Assembly (NCBI RefSeq): GCF_022921075.1
Contig: NZ_CP095050.1
Span: 2,728,001 to 2,792,000 of the forward strand
DNA from: Hymenobacter sp. 5317J-9
GTDB lineage: Bacteria > Bacteroidota > Bacteroidia > Cytophagales > Hymenobacteraceae
Direction: 5' to 3'
DNA length: 64,000 nucleotides
In this document: positions 55,952 through 64,000 of the stretch, piece by piece
Numbering within the stretch: position 1 is the stretch's first letter
Layout of the letters: every line of letters begins with the position of its first letter
Program-made: the position numbers and the translations under genes
The notes under the pieces: generated by a model
Told to the model about the DNA's origin: nothing
Databases searched by the model: none
The model's input: only the letters and a program-made list of their open reading frames with translations

Positions 55952-56962
55952 TTATTTGCAGAACTTAGCCAACCATTCGTCTGCATCTCTGGAACCCAGC
56001 GCTTTCACGTGCTGCCAATCGGTACAGGCATTTTGCAGTTGGCTGCTTTCCTTGTAACAAATGGCCCGGTGGTAATAAGCCTCAATATCATACGGATTGA
56101 GCTGCACGCAGGCAGATAAATACACGATGGCCGCCGCGTATTCTCCCTGCTTTTGCAGCTTGACGCCCATGTTGTATTTGCTGTCATAATCCATCATTGA
56201 GGCAAAAGTGAAATACCGAAACCTGAATTCTTTTTCCACGGCCACCGCTTGGCCATCCAGAACGGCCGGCTGCCACAACCCGTCGGTTTTTTGAACGGCT
56301 TTTACAAACTGCCGGTCAAACACCGGGTTTCGGCCCTTGTGAATTTGGATGGTATCGAGCTTGCCTGAAGGCAGCACCACAAAGCTGGCCACGAAAAAGC
56401 CGTTGTCCTTCGACGTTTCCTGAAACACCGGCATGTTGGTGCGCAGGAATTCGTCGAATGATGAATTCGCCAAAAGCTCCGGCTTTATTTTTTCGCTTTC
56501 CTTATAAACGAGCCTGCCTCGCCGGTAAATAGCCGTTTCCCGCTCAGCAGGCAAGTTATTTTGGTATAGCTGCTCCCGCATAAACGTATATCGGATGGCT
56601 GGTTCTTCAAAGCCAACTCTGGCTTCTTCGAGCAAGACCAGCCGTACGCTGTCGATGGCTTCGATGACGTAGGTGTTGATGCCGAAGAGCAGGGATTTGC
56701 CCTTAACCGCATAGGTCATGGCAAACCCCTTGTCCCTAAAATCGGCACTTTTAAAGCCCTTGCCCTTTTTGTAAAAGCTGAAGCGTAGATAGGCCTGTTT
56801 AGAGCGCAGCGTAATTGGCAACTCGGCGCCCGATTTTGCCTCTAAATGCGTTTTTACCCACGCCCCAAGTAGTAGTTGCTGAGTGGTTTGGCCTCGGGTG
56901 GTAGTGCCACTTACAAAAGCAAGAAGTAGAATAAAGCAGGCGTAGTAAATAGAATTTCTCAT
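55952..56962 (-). CDS. TonB C-terminal-domain protein with TPR
   Basis: A signal peptide (MRNSIYYACFILLLAFVSG) precedes a beta-rich N-terminal domain (~30-150). A TonB C-terminal-like section (FFVASFVVLPSGKLDTIQIHKG ... FDRQFVKAVQKTDGLWQPAVLDGQAVAVEKEFRFRYF, about 185-260) and C-terminal TPR motifs (YNMGVKLQKQGEYAAAIVYLSACVQLNPYDIEAYYHRAICYKES) follow. It lacks the N-terminal transmembrane anchor of true energy transducers, so it is probably a periplasmic protein with borrowed TonB fold. It is less GC-rich than its neighbours. Function unknown. Confidence 0.8.
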   Translation of the reverse strand: MRNSIYYACFILLLAFVSGTTTRGQTTQQLLLGAWVKTHLEAKSGAELPITLRSKQAYLRFSFYKKGKGFKSADFRDKGFAMTYAVKGKSLLFGINTYVIEAIDSVRLVLLEEARVGFEEPAIRYTFMREQLYQNNLPAERETAIYRRGRLVYKESEKIKPELLANSSFDEFLRTNMPVFQETSKDNGFFVASFVVLPSGKLDTIQIHKGRNPVFDRQFVKAVQKTDGLWQPAVLDGQAVAVEKEFRFRYFTFASMMDYDSKYNMGVKLQKQGEYAAAIVYLSACVQLNPYDIEAYYHRAICYKESSQLQNACTDWQHVKALGSRDADEWLAKFCK

Positions 56963-57105
56963 GCACAGTGCCGTTTTCGAATTCTGCGGCAGAGCAAATT
57001 AGTTAGGCAGGGCTTATAGAAGTCAGAAATAAAAGAACTTTCGACGCCTTTTGTCAGCCCGGTCCGCCGCAGAAGCATTCTTGCCGGACTGAGCTGATGG
57101 AAGGA

Positions 57106-59133
57106 TTAGTCCTGCAACTCCCAGGCCGTGCGATAGCCGCCAATCTGCTCCACGTACTCAATCAGCGCCTTGAAAAAAGGGTGGGCGCTGAGCGTCGAAG
57201 AGTCGCCGACGAGCAGGAGTTTTTTGCGTGCCCGCGTCATGCCCACGTTCATGCGGCGGATGTCGGAGAGGAAGCCGATTTCGCCGTGATTGTTGCTGCG
57301 GGTGAGGGTGATGGCGATGATGTCGCGCTCCTGGCCCTGAAACGAATCCACGGTGCCCACGCTGAGCTGGCGGTGCTGCATGAAGCCGCTGAGCTCGTCG
57401 TTTTCCTCGATGGCGTCCTTCAAGTAGTTGATTTGGGCGCGGTAGGGGGCAATGACGCCAATGCTAAGCGGGTCTTCCTCATGGTCGGCGGGGTCGTAGG
57501 GCTCCAGCAGCTGGGCGAGGCGCTTGAGGAGCAAGTCAGCTTCTTCGGGGTTGGCGGTGGAGCGGCTTTCGGGGATGGTGATTTCCTGGAAGCCGAAGCC
57601 GGCCGTGTCGAGGAACTCCACGGGCAGGTCGGGGGCGAAGCGCAGGTCGTAGGCGTCGAGGCCGGCGTGGGCCACGCTTTCGTAGGCTTCGAGGCGGCCG
57701 TCGTAGAACTGGTCGGAGCTGAACTGCATGATTTGCTCGTGCATGCGGTACTGCACCGTGAGCATGCGGGCCGTGGTGGGCTGGCGCTTAATGGCTTTCT
57801 CGAACAGCGTTTCGCGCAAGGCGCCGGCCTTTTCGCTCTTCACGGTGGGCGGCAGCTGATGATGGTCACCGGCCAGAATCACGCGGTTGCCCTTCGAAAT
57901 CGGAATCCAGCAGCCCGGCTCCAGGGCCTGGGCGGCCTCGTCGATGAACACCGTTTCGTAGGTGAGATGGCGGATGTTGCGGTTGCTGGCGCCCACCAGC
58001 GTACACGTTATCACCTGCACCGATTCGAGCAAGTCCTCGGTGATGTAGCGCTCCAAATCGTCGGCCTGCTGAAACAGCATGCGCGCTTCCTCCTTGAGCT
58101 GGCGGCGGTGCTGCTGCTCCTCGTAGCCGAAGTTGCGCACGTATTTGCTGGCGGTTTCGCGGTACTGGTCGGCCGTCTGGCGCATCGAGCGCATCTCGTT
58201 GTAGCTCTTGTGGTTCATCACCTGGGCATCGAGGGTATGCTCCAGCAGCAGGTCCGACACCCGCGAGGGGTTGCCCATGCGAATGACGTTCACGCCGCGC
58301 TCGGCCAGCTTTTCGGTGAGCAAATCGACGGCCGTGTTGCTCGGCGCGCACACCAGCACGCGCCGCTCGCGCCGGATGGTTTCCAGAATGGCCTGCACCA
58401 GGGTGGTGGTTTTGCCGGTGCCGGGCGGGCCGTGGATGATGGCCACGTCCTTGGCCGCTAGCACGTGGCGCACGGCGGACAGCTGGGAGTCGTTCAGCGG
58501 GCTGGGATAAAACAGGTCGGCGGTTTTCTCCTCGCGGAAACGCGCTTCTTTGGCGCCCAGCAGGATGTCGCGCAGCTCAGCCAGGCGGTCGCCATAGGCG
58601 CCCATCACCTTGCCCAGGGCATAGTCCATCTCGCGGTAGCTCACCTCGTCGAAGGTGAGGTCGATGCCCATTTTATGGCCTTCGGTCACCCAATCGGGCA
58701 GGTCTTCCTTGGTAGTGGCGAGCAGCAGTTTGTTGCGCCGCACGCTAGTAATCACGCCACTCAGGGTGGGCCGGTCGGTGGCCGAGCGGCCGGGCACGTT
58801 GCCAAACAGCGAGGCATTTTTGCCCACCTGAAACAGGTGCAGGCCCTGCTGGCCGGCGGGCCGTTCCAGCTCCAGCACGACTTTGCCGCCGAAGCCAATT
58901 TCTTCCTGCGAAATGGTGACCGGGTACCAGGTGAGGCCGCGCTGCTGCCGCTCGGCAATGCTGGCCTTGGCATTTTTGATTTTGAATTGCTCCAGGTCTT
59001 CCAGCTGCTCCAGCTTCATGAGGGCTTGCACCTGGCGCAGCTCTTTTTCGATGGCGTAGGGGTCGACGGGGGCGAAAGTGGGGATGGTATCGGACAAAAG
59101 AATGCGGGTTGGGTTCGTTGCTAATGACAACAA
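57106..59133 (-). CDS. SF1 helicase (IGHMBP2/UPF1-like family)
   Basis: The 675-residue protein has an N-terminal beta-barrel-type region (GLTWYPVTISQEEIGFGGKVVLELERP) and an SF1B core. Walker A is GPPGTGKTTTLVQAIL near residue 234, followed by VLVCAPSNTAVDLLTEKL, FIDEAAQALEPGCWIP (Walker B DEAA), GDHHQLPPTVKS, QYRMHEQIMQFSS and C-terminal DSFQGQERDIIAITLTRSN and VGMTRARKKLLLVGD. It is expected to unwind DNA or RNA 5'-to-3'. Cytoplasmic. Bacterial homologues have no firmly established role. Confidence 0.93.
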   Translation of the reverse strand: MLSLATNPTRILLSDTIPTFAPVDPYAIEKELRQVQALMKLEQLEDLEQFKIKNAKASIAERQQRGLTWYPVTISQEEIGFGGKVVLELERPAGQQGLHLFQVGKNASLFGNVPGRSATDRPTLSGVITSVRRNKLLLATTKEDLPDWVTEGHKMGIDLTFDEVSYREMDYALGKVMGAYGDRLAELRDILLGAKEARFREEKTADLFYPSPLNDSQLSAVRHVLAAKDVAIIHGPPGTGKTTTLVQAILETIRRERRVLVCAPSNTAVDLLTEKLAERGVNVIRMGNPSRVSDLLLEHTLDAQVMNHKSYNEMRSMRQTADQYRETASKYVRNFGYEEQQHRRQLKEEARMLFQQADDLERYITEDLLESVQVITCTLVGASNRNIRHLTYETVFIDEAAQALEPGCWIPISKGNRVILAGDHHQLPPTVKSEKAGALRETLFEKAIKRQPTTARMLTVQYRMHEQIMQFSSDQFYDGRLEAYESVAHAGLDAYDLRFAPDLPVEFLDTAGFGFQEITIPESRSTANPEEADLLLKRLAQLLEPYDPADHEEDPLSIGVIAPYRAQINYLKDAIEENDELSGFMQHRQLSVGTVDSFQGQERDIIAITLTRSNNHGEIGFLSDIRRMNVGMTRARKKLLLVGDSSTLSAHPFFKALIEYVEQIGGYRTAWELQD

Positions 59134-59155
59134 CGAAACGGCAAGAAATGGTCGG

Positions 59156-59410
59156 TTAATGGTGGCCCTTTGGAAACCAGATTCCTCTTACGGCGCAATT
59201 ACCCATATTGGGCAATACATGGTTGGCGTCGAGGGTACGAATGTCGACGTAGCTGATGCTTTTGGACAGTTGCCACTGGTTCGAAGCCGGTACTGCATCG
59301 TGCAAAATGGCCAATGCATCTTCGTGGGTCCAGGCAGTTATGCCGAAACGTCGAGGAAAACTCGGTTGCGTTGGCGTCGCAAATTCAATCCAAAATCGAA
59401 ATGGTCTCAT
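59156..59410 (-). CDS. Small hypothetical protein (84 aa)
   Basis: A conserved-looking 84-residue protein: MRPFRFWIEFATPTQPS..., GITAWTHEDALAILHDAV, YVDIRTLDANHVLPNMGN and CAVRGIWFPKGH. The ending (D-x-x-TLDxxHVxPNMG...RGIWFP) recurs in uncharacterised short proteins I remember from several phyla, so it is likely a real gene. N-terminal FRFWIEFA resembles FKLWLEFE of the 6643-7014 gene. The gene lies just upstream of the helicase on the same strand (22 bp). Function unknown. Confidence 0.7.
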   Translation of the reverse strand: MRPFRFWIEFATPTQPSFPRRFGITAWTHEDALAILHDAVPASNQWQLSKSISYVDIRTLDANHVLPNMGNCAVRGIWFPKGHH

Positions 59411-59438
59411 CAGGTTCTAAACCATGCTTCACGTGCCG

Positions 59439-59627
59439 TCAGCAGAAAGCAAAGGTCGTTGGCGTTAGGTAAACTGCATTAATCGAAACAACCTCCCGCA
59501 ATAATGCTGGGTTAGCCGGCCATTGTTTGGTCGCAGGCAAGCAAGTGAGGCAGTCGTTATAACTGTCAACCAGTCGCAAATCGGCTACTGTATGGTTTCC
59601 TGCGTAGGAACAAGGCATACACCTCAA
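59439..59627 (-). CDS. Possible 62-aa Cys-rich protein
   Basis: An ORF upstream of the 84-aa gene on the same strand: MRCMPCSYAGNHTVADLRL ... CLTCLPATKQWPANPALLREVV, with four Cys in two CxxC pairs (RCMPC, CLTC) and a final Cys. The paired CxxC motifs could suggest a zinc ribbon, but I recognise no family, and it may be a fragment or chance ORF. Codon use is not clearly that of the flanking genes. Confidence 0.25.
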   Translation of the reverse strand: MRCMPCSYAGNHTVADLRLVDSYNDCLTCLPATKQWPANPALLREVVSINAVYLTPTTFAFC

Positions 59628-59698
59628 CTTAAATCGGTAGCCAACGGGTGGCGCAGGAGTGTGCCTGTTGGCTTCGCGATTGCCTTTTGCTGCTGTTT

Positions 59699-61231
59699 AT
59701 GAATGAGATAATTGAAATTCGCCACCTGCTCAAATCCGACTACGAAGCCCTGAAAGCCGCCATGCTGCTGGCCTACCCGCGCATGCAGAGCTACTGGCCG
59801 CGCAAACAGGTCGAGTTGCTCGTCGATTTGTTTCCGGAAGGCCAGTTTGTGCTGACGGTGAACGACGAGATTGTGGCCGCCGCACTGGCCCTGATTGTGA
59901 AGCACGACCAATTTGCCGCGGCGCACACGTACCAGGATGTGACGGGCAACTACACCTTTCGCACCCACAGCGCCACCGGCGACACCCTCTACGGCATCGA
60001 AGTATTCGTGGTGCCGGCCATGCGGGGCCGCCGGCTGGCCCGCCGCCTCTACGATGCCCGCAAGGAGCTCTGCGAGCGGCTCAACCTGCGCGCCGTTGCC
60101 TTCGGGGCGCGCATTCCGGGCTACCACGCCTACATGGATTCCCTCACCCCCAAGCAGTACGTGCAGAAGGTGAAAGACCGCGAAATCGTGGATGCCTCGC
60201 TGAATTTTCAGCTGGCCAACGACTTCCATCCGGTGCGGGTGCTGAAGGGCTACCTGCCCGGCGACGCCGCCTCGGGCGACTACGCCCTGCTGATGGAGTG
60301 GGACAACATGCTCTATGACACCAGCCCCGTGCCGGCCGTGGCCCAGAAAACCCAGGTGCGCCTGGGCCTGGTGCAGTGGCAGATGCGCCTCTACGAGGGC
60401 TTTGATGACATGTTCCAACAAGTGGAATACTTCGTGGATGCGCTGGCGGCCTACCGCGCTGACTTCGCCCTGTTTCCCGAGCTTTTCCACGGCCCGCTGA
60501 TGGCCGAGGCCAACGAGCTGTCCGAAATCGACGCCATTCGCAAGCTGAGCCAGTTTTCGGACGAAATCCTGGCCCGCTTCACGCAGCTGGCCGTGAAGTA
60601 CCACATCAACATCATCACCGGCTCGATGCCCGTGCTGGAAGCCGATGGCACCCTGCAGAACGTGGGCTACCTCTGCCGCCGCAACGGCTCGACGGAGCGC
60701 TACGAGAAAATCCACGTCACGCCCAACGAGGCCAAGTACTGGGCCCTGCGCGGCGGCACCCGCCTGCAAACCTTCGATACCGACTGCGGGCCCATCGGCG
60801 TGCTGATTTGCTACGACGCCGAATTTCCGGAGCTGGCGCGCCTGCTGGCCGACCAGGGCATGAACATCCTGTTCATACCCTTCCTCACCGACACGCAGAC
60901 GGCTTACTCACGGGTGCGGCACTGCGCGCAGGCCCGCGCCATCGAAAACGAGTGCTACGTGGCCATGGCCGGCTCGGTGGGCAACCTGCCCCGCGTCAAA
61001 AACATGGACATTCAGTACGCGCAGTCGGCCGTGCTCACGCCCTGCGACTTCGCCTTCCCCAACACTGGCGTGAAGAGCGAAGCCACCCCAAACACCGAAA
61101 TGATTCTGGTAACGGACGTCGACCTGAGCATTCTCGATAAGCTGCGCCACAGCGGCAGCGTGCAGAACCTGCGCAACCGCCGCCACGACGTGTATTCCCT
61201 AAGTGCCGCTGAGCTCATGCCCAAGCACTAA
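59699..61231 (+). CDS. GNAT acetyltransferase / carbon-nitrogen hydrolase fusion
   Basis: The 510-residue protein joins two enzymes. The N-terminal GNAT domain (~1-190) has VFVVPAMRGRRLARRLYDARKEL, the acetyl-CoA pyrophosphate loop. The C-terminal nitrilase-superfamily domain (~215-500) has its triad Glu261 (LFPELF), Lys337 (YEKIH) and Cys371 (VLICYDAEFPE). Such fusions are found widely but the substrate is unknown; they may act on amides formed or consumed by the acetyltransferase part. No signal peptide; cytoplasmic. ATG at 59699; the upstream frame is not homologous. Confidence 0.92.
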   Translation: MNEIIEIRHLLKSDYEALKAAMLLAYPRMQSYWPRKQVELLVDLFPEGQFVLTVNDEIVAAALALIVKHDQFAAAHTYQDVTGNYTFRTHSATGDTLYGIEVFVVPAMRGRRLARRLYDARKELCERLNLRAVAFGARIPGYHAYMDSLTPKQYVQKVKDREIVDASLNFQLANDFHPVRVLKGYLPGDAASGDYALLMEWDNMLYDTSPVPAVAQKTQVRLGLVQWQMRLYEGFDDMFQQVEYFVDALAAYRADFALFPELFHGPLMAEANELSEIDAIRKLSQFSDEILARFTQLAVKYHINIITGSMPVLEADGTLQNVGYLCRRNGSTERYEKIHVTPNEAKYWALRGGTRLQTFDTDCGPIGVLICYDAEFPELARLLADQGMNILFIPFLTDTQTAYSRVRHCAQARAIENECYVAMAGSVGNLPRVKNMDIQYAQSAVLTPCDFAFPNTGVKSEATPNTEMILVTDVDLSILDKLRHSGSVQNLRNRRHDVYSLSAAELMPKH

Positions 61232-61258
61232 AAAGTTTCCGCTTGCCTGAACCTATCG

Positions 61259-61414
61259 TTAGGTTCCGCTGCTGAGCCATTCGGCCAGCCATAGGCCGCC
61301 CGCCACCAGGGCCACGCCCACGGCGACCACCACAACCGTCGCCACGCCGATGGCCACCACCCACACCAGGCCCGGCACCTTCTCCATCCTGTCACCGGCT
61401 TCAAAGAAACGCAT
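61259..61414 (-). CDS. Small single-pass membrane protein (51 aa)
   Basis: An ORF too short for most gene callers: MRFFEAGDRMEKVPGLVWVV, then a long hydrophobic helix (AIGVATVVVVAVGVALVAGG) and LWLAEWLSSGT. A charged start, one helix and a normal ATG make a real small membrane protein plausible. It is convergent with the nitrilase fusion (stop 28 bp away). No family recognised. Confidence 0.5.
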   Translation of the reverse strand: MRFFEAGDRMEKVPGLVWVVAIGVATVVVVAVGVALVAGGLWLAEWLSSGT

Positions 61415-61486
61415 GGGGCAAAGCTACCCCAACCCGCCGCCTGAAAAGGGTGAACGAGAAATTTTGACCGTTTGGATATCTAAACA

Positions 61487-61582
61487 AACGTCATGCTGAG
61501 CGCAGTCGAAGCATCTCTACCGTGAGACTAAAATTATTTTCTTGCGCGGTAGAGATGCTTCGACTGCGCTCAGCATGACGTT
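61487..61582. repeat. 36-bp perfect inverted repeat (gagcgcagtcgaagcatct type)
   Basis: Arms 61487-61522 and 61547-61582 are exact reverse complements (aacgtcatgctgagcgcagt...), loop 24 bp, AT-rich. Same family and variant as 18900 and 30010. A lone half copy (gtcatgctgagcgcagccga, 62794-62820) lies upstream of the VWA gene. Confidence 0.92.
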
Positions 61583-61654
61583 ATAGAGCCATTTTTAGTA
61601 AAACCCAAACGAGTTTTAAGACGCAGGCTACGGGACGGCCTCTGCGCGGGTGCT

Positions 61655-62767
61655 TTAAGCCACCTCCAGCTTCTGTCCCTGAATGGCTTTGGCCATGAGC
61701 TCCGGAAACTTGGCCGGCGTGCAGGCGAAACTGGGGATGCCCAGGGCGCCCATTTTCTCGGCCGCGCCGCGGTCAAAGCTGGGGGCGCCGTCGTCGCTCA
61801 GGGCCAGCAGCACCACCACCGTTACGCCGGCTGCTTTGAAAGCGGCGGCGCGCTTTATCATCTCGGCCTCGCCGGCGCCCTCATACAAGTCGCTGATTAG
61901 GATGAGAATGGTGTCGGTGGGGCGGGTGATGAGCTGCTCGCAGTAGCGCAGCGCCTGGGGCGTGTCGTTGCCGCCGCCCAGCTGCACGCCAAACAGGATG
62001 TCCACCGGGTCGTGGAGGTTTTGGGTGAGGTCCACCACGGCCGTATCGTACACCACCATGTGAGTTTTCACGGCCTTCAGCGACGCCAGCACTGCCCCAA
62101 ATATGCCCGCGTACACCACCGACGTAGCCATCGAGCCGCTTTGGTCCACGCAGAGCACGATTTCCTTCAGCGCCTGCCCGCGCCGCCCAAAACCCACCAG
62201 CCGCTCCGTAATGATGGTTTTGTGGGCGGCCTGGTAGTGTTTCAAGTTGGCCTTGATGGTGGCGCCCCAGTCGATTTCGTGGTAGCGCGGGCGTGGGTTG
62301 CGCACGGCCCGGCTCAGGGCGCCCTGCACGGCCTGGCGAAGCGGGTTGCTGAGCTTCTTTTCCAGCTCGCGCACCACGTTGGTGATGACCTCGCGGGCCG
62401 TGGCTTTGGCCTTCTGCGGCATTACTCGGCTCAAAGACATGAGGGTGGCCACCAAATGCACGTCGGCCTGCACCGTGCGCATGATTTCCGGCTCCAGCAG
62501 CAGCTGGTTGAGGCCCAGGCGCGTCATGGCGTCCTGCTGCATCACGGCTACCACTTCGGTGGGAAAGTACTCCCGAATGTCGCCCAGCCAGCGGCTCACG
62601 CGCGGCGCCGAGGCACCCATGCCGACCCTGCGGTTATCCTTGTCTCCGTCGTAGAGGGCGGTGAGCACGTCGTCCATGCGGCCGTAGTCGGGCGGCATCG
62701 GCACGGCGTTTTCGGCGTCGGCGGCGCTGCCGAGCACGAGTTTCCAGCGGGTAGGAGTGGTGGGCAT
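61655..62767 (-). CDS. VWA domain-containing protein (MoxR/DUF5682-associated)
   Basis: A 370-residue protein with a helical N-terminal half (~1-195) and a C-terminal von Willebrand A domain. The metal-ion site MIDAS is DQSGSM near residue 205 (LCVDQSGSMATSV), with GGNDTPQAL and LISDLYEGAG as further metal-site segments. This type accompanies a MoxR-type AAA ATPase, a DUF5682 protein and a SWIM zinc-finger protein in many bacteria. DUF5682 is directly upstream here on the same strand; the ATPase should lie beyond the window. Role unknown; ATPase-VWA pairs often remodel protein complexes. Confidence 0.87.
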   Translation of the reverse strand: MPTTPTRWKLVLGSAADAENAVPMPPDYGRMDDVLTALYDGDKDNRRVGMGASAPRVSRWLGDIREYFPTEVVAVMQQDAMTRLGLNQLLLEPEIMRTVQADVHLVATLMSLSRVMPQKAKATAREVITNVVRELEKKLSNPLRQAVQGALSRAVRNPRPRYHEIDWGATIKANLKHYQAAHKTIITERLVGFGRRGQALKEIVLCVDQSGSMATSVVYAGIFGAVLASLKAVKTHMVVYDTAVVDLTQNLHDPVDILFGVQLGGGNDTPQALRYCEQLITRPTDTILILISDLYEGAGEAEMIKRAAAFKAAGVTVVVLLALSDDGAPSFDRGAAEKMGALGIPSFACTPAKFPELMAKAIQGQKLEVA

Positions 62768-62793
62768 TAGCGTAGATAAATGAATTGTAGAGT

Positions 62794-62820
62794 GTCATGC
62801 TGAGCGCAGCCGAAGCATGA
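62794..62820. repeat. Half copy of the gagcgcag repeat
   Basis: gtcatgctgagcgcagccga plus gcatga matches one arm of the 61487-61582 element, with no second arm nearby. It lies between the DUF5682 stop and the VWA start. Confidence 0.7.
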
Positions 62821-62851
62821 CCGTTCGGGAACCCTATTCAACGTAAAAAAA

Positions 62852-64000
62852 TCAACTCCCCAGCAGTTCCCGCAGCCCCGGCAGCACGCGCGTCCCGCGC
62901 TCCCAGTCAAAAGCAATTTCCATCGCTGCGGCGGGCGTGGCGGCGTCCATGTTCGCGATTTCCAGAATCTTGCGCCGCTCGGGCAGCGAAAAGTCGGTGA
63001 AGGCGCGACGTAGCAGGGGCACGATTTCGCGGAAGGTTTCTTCGTTCAGCTCACCCAGCCAGCCATCAAGTAAGTCAAACAATTCGCGGTGGTAGATGAG
63101 CAGCAGGCCCGAGCCGCGCAGGAAGCCTTCAGTCCAGGCCGTGGCGTAGCTGGTGGGCTGGGCGGGGGCCAGGGCCAGGCCGAGGGCGGTAGCCGTGGCA
63201 CTGGCATCGGCTTGCTGGGCATCGAAGAGCAGGCGGGCTGCCGTGCCGGCCAGCAGGCCATTGGTGGCGGCGTTGCGCTGCGCAGCGGCCAAGGCGGCGT
63301 ACCAGTCGGCCTCGTGCGTGTCGTTTTGCAGCAATCGAATGGCTTGGTGGGTGGCTTCGATGCGTCCCAAAAGGAGTTTGGCGGCATCGTAATCAATGCC
63401 CGCGCAGGCGGCAGGAAGACCGATGCAGAGGCGCGGTACTAGCTGCTGCACTACCTGGGCCACCTGCTGGGTGTCAGTGCGGCGCACGTTGCCGTAGCGC
63501 AACACCTGGGCCAGCGGGGGCAGGGCGGCCAGCAGGTGGGTCACGTCGCGGGTGTCGGCCCCGATGGTTTCGAGCCGGGCCACCAGCGCCGGAATAGCTG
63601 GGCCCAGGTCGGCGCGCAGGGCGTCTTCCAGCAGCTTGCTCACGGCTTCGAGGCTGGTGGCTTCGGCGGCGCGGACGGTGGCGCGAGCGGCGGCGGCGGC
63701 GAGCACGGTATTGCCCCAGCGGCCGGCCTCAATCACAGCCAGGGCCATTTCGGGCTCCCATTCCAGCGTCCACATTTCGTGGAAGGTGCCGCTTTTGCCG
63801 GCCACTTCCTCCGGCTCGCCCCAGTTGATGTCGAGCAGGCGTAGGCGGTGCAGCAGGTGGCTGCGGTCGAGCTGGGCGGGCTGGCGCAGGTCGAGGTCGA
63901 GCGGCTTGGCAATGGCTTCGGGCTTGAGGCGCAGGGTTTTTTGCTGCTGGGCCAGGTCCTGCTGCAAGGGCGTGGCGGGCAAACCGGCGGGCACCTCGCC
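62852..64000 (-). CDS. DUF5682 family protein, C-terminal part (runs off window)
   Basis: The visible ~380 residues are helical, Ala/Leu-rich and without signal. Recognisable are LLHRLRLLDINWGEPEEVAGKSGTFHEMWTLEWEPEMALAVIEAGRWGNTV and RRAFTDFSLPERRKILEIAN, typical of the C-terminal region of DUF5682 proteins found with MoxR ATPases and VWA proteins. The reading frame is open to the end of the window, so the N-terminus is not seen. The VWA gene follows by 84 bp on the same strand, probably in one operon. Biochemical role unknown. Confidence 0.82.
   Translation of the reverse strand, partial: GEVPAGLPATPLQQDLAQQQKTLRLKPEAIAKPLDLDLRQPAQLDRSHLLHRLRLLDINWGEPEEVAGKSGTFHEMWTLEWEPEMALAVIEAGRWGNTVLAAAAARATVRAAEATSLEAVSKLLEDALRADLGPAIPALVARLETIGADTRDVTHLLAALPPLAQVLRYGNVRRTDTQQVAQVVQQLVPRLCIGLPAACAGIDYDAAKLLLGRIEATHQAIRLLQNDTHEADWYAALAAAQRNAATNGLLAGTAARLLFDAQQADASATATALGLALAPAQPTSYATAWTEGFLRGSGLLLIYHRELFDLLDGWLGELNEETFREIVPLLRRAFTDFSLPERRKILEIANMDAATPAAAMEIAFDWERGTRVLPGLRELLGS

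Noticed and set aside
57097-58461. 454-codon open frame antisense to the helicase
   Set aside because: Antisense shadow; the helicase motifs are complete on the other strand.

Overview
The window is a stretch of chromosome from a high-GC member of the Bacteroidota, most likely Hymenobacter or a close relative in the Cytophagales. The evidence is family content and promoter style, not a marker gene: a SusC-like TonB receptor next to a DUF4249 lipoprotein, a PorE-like OmpA/PD40 protein, a fused isobutyryl-CoA mutase, many lipoproteins, TAnnTTTG-type promoter boxes, and short inverted repeats between genes. I see no rRNA, tRNA, transposase, integrase, phage gene or CRISPR array.

Layout. 1-8.5 kb: histidine phosphatase, a DoxX membrane protein with an exported-looking C-terminal domain, a GC-rich tandem duplication, an AT-rich lipoprotein, icmF (interrupted in frame by a palindromic repeat), a small orphan gene, a GlcG/HbpS protein and a polytopic membrane protein. 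8.6-16.6 kb: core genes lepA, folD, queE, a PorE-like protein, a small secreted helical protein, a DUF4177 protein and citrate synthase. 16.8-26 kb: mnmE with a DtxR-type regulator, fabH, a glycosyltransferase, the DUF4249/TonB receptor pair and dapD. 26.2-29.3 kb: a cytoplasmic-looking subtilisin-like protease followed by an alpha/beta hydrolase, a possible effector pair. 29.4-40 kb: msrA, 3-hydroxybutyryl-CoA dehydrogenase, small membrane proteins, an ABC-F ATPase and a cell-envelope group (L,D-transpeptidase, M48 protease, Lon-N protein, mtgA, NTF2-like lipoprotein). 40-46.7 kb: a helical protein beside a 21-bp tandem repeat, a one-protein restriction-modification enzyme with an AT-rich central segment, an App1 phosphatase and topoisomerase IB. 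46.7-51.8 kb: three paralogous secreted lipoproteins of an uncharacterised family, the third frameshifted. 51.8-64 kb: CrtA-like monooxygenase, PNPOx-like protein, ACP phosphodiesterase, SlyD-like FKBP, SMP-30-like lipoprotein, TonB/TPR protein, SF1 helicase, GNAT-nitrilase fusion, and a VWA protein followed by the C-terminal part of a DUF5682 protein that runs off the window.

Two themes stand out. First, at least six intergenic spaces hold the same type of inverted repeat (core gagcgcagcgaagcatct and variants), unrelated palindromes occupy other gaps, and one palindrome sits inside icmF. Second, the triplet at 46.7-51.8 kb shares a Lys / GDWDRH / RFDDG motif order that resembles HipA/Fam20-type kinase folds. 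This is the best candidate here for an undescribed system, but the kinase reading is inference only.

Many long antisense ORFs exist because of the high GC content; I left them out. Where the longest ORF starts inside a repeat or far upstream, I give the start supported by family similarity or a signal peptide.
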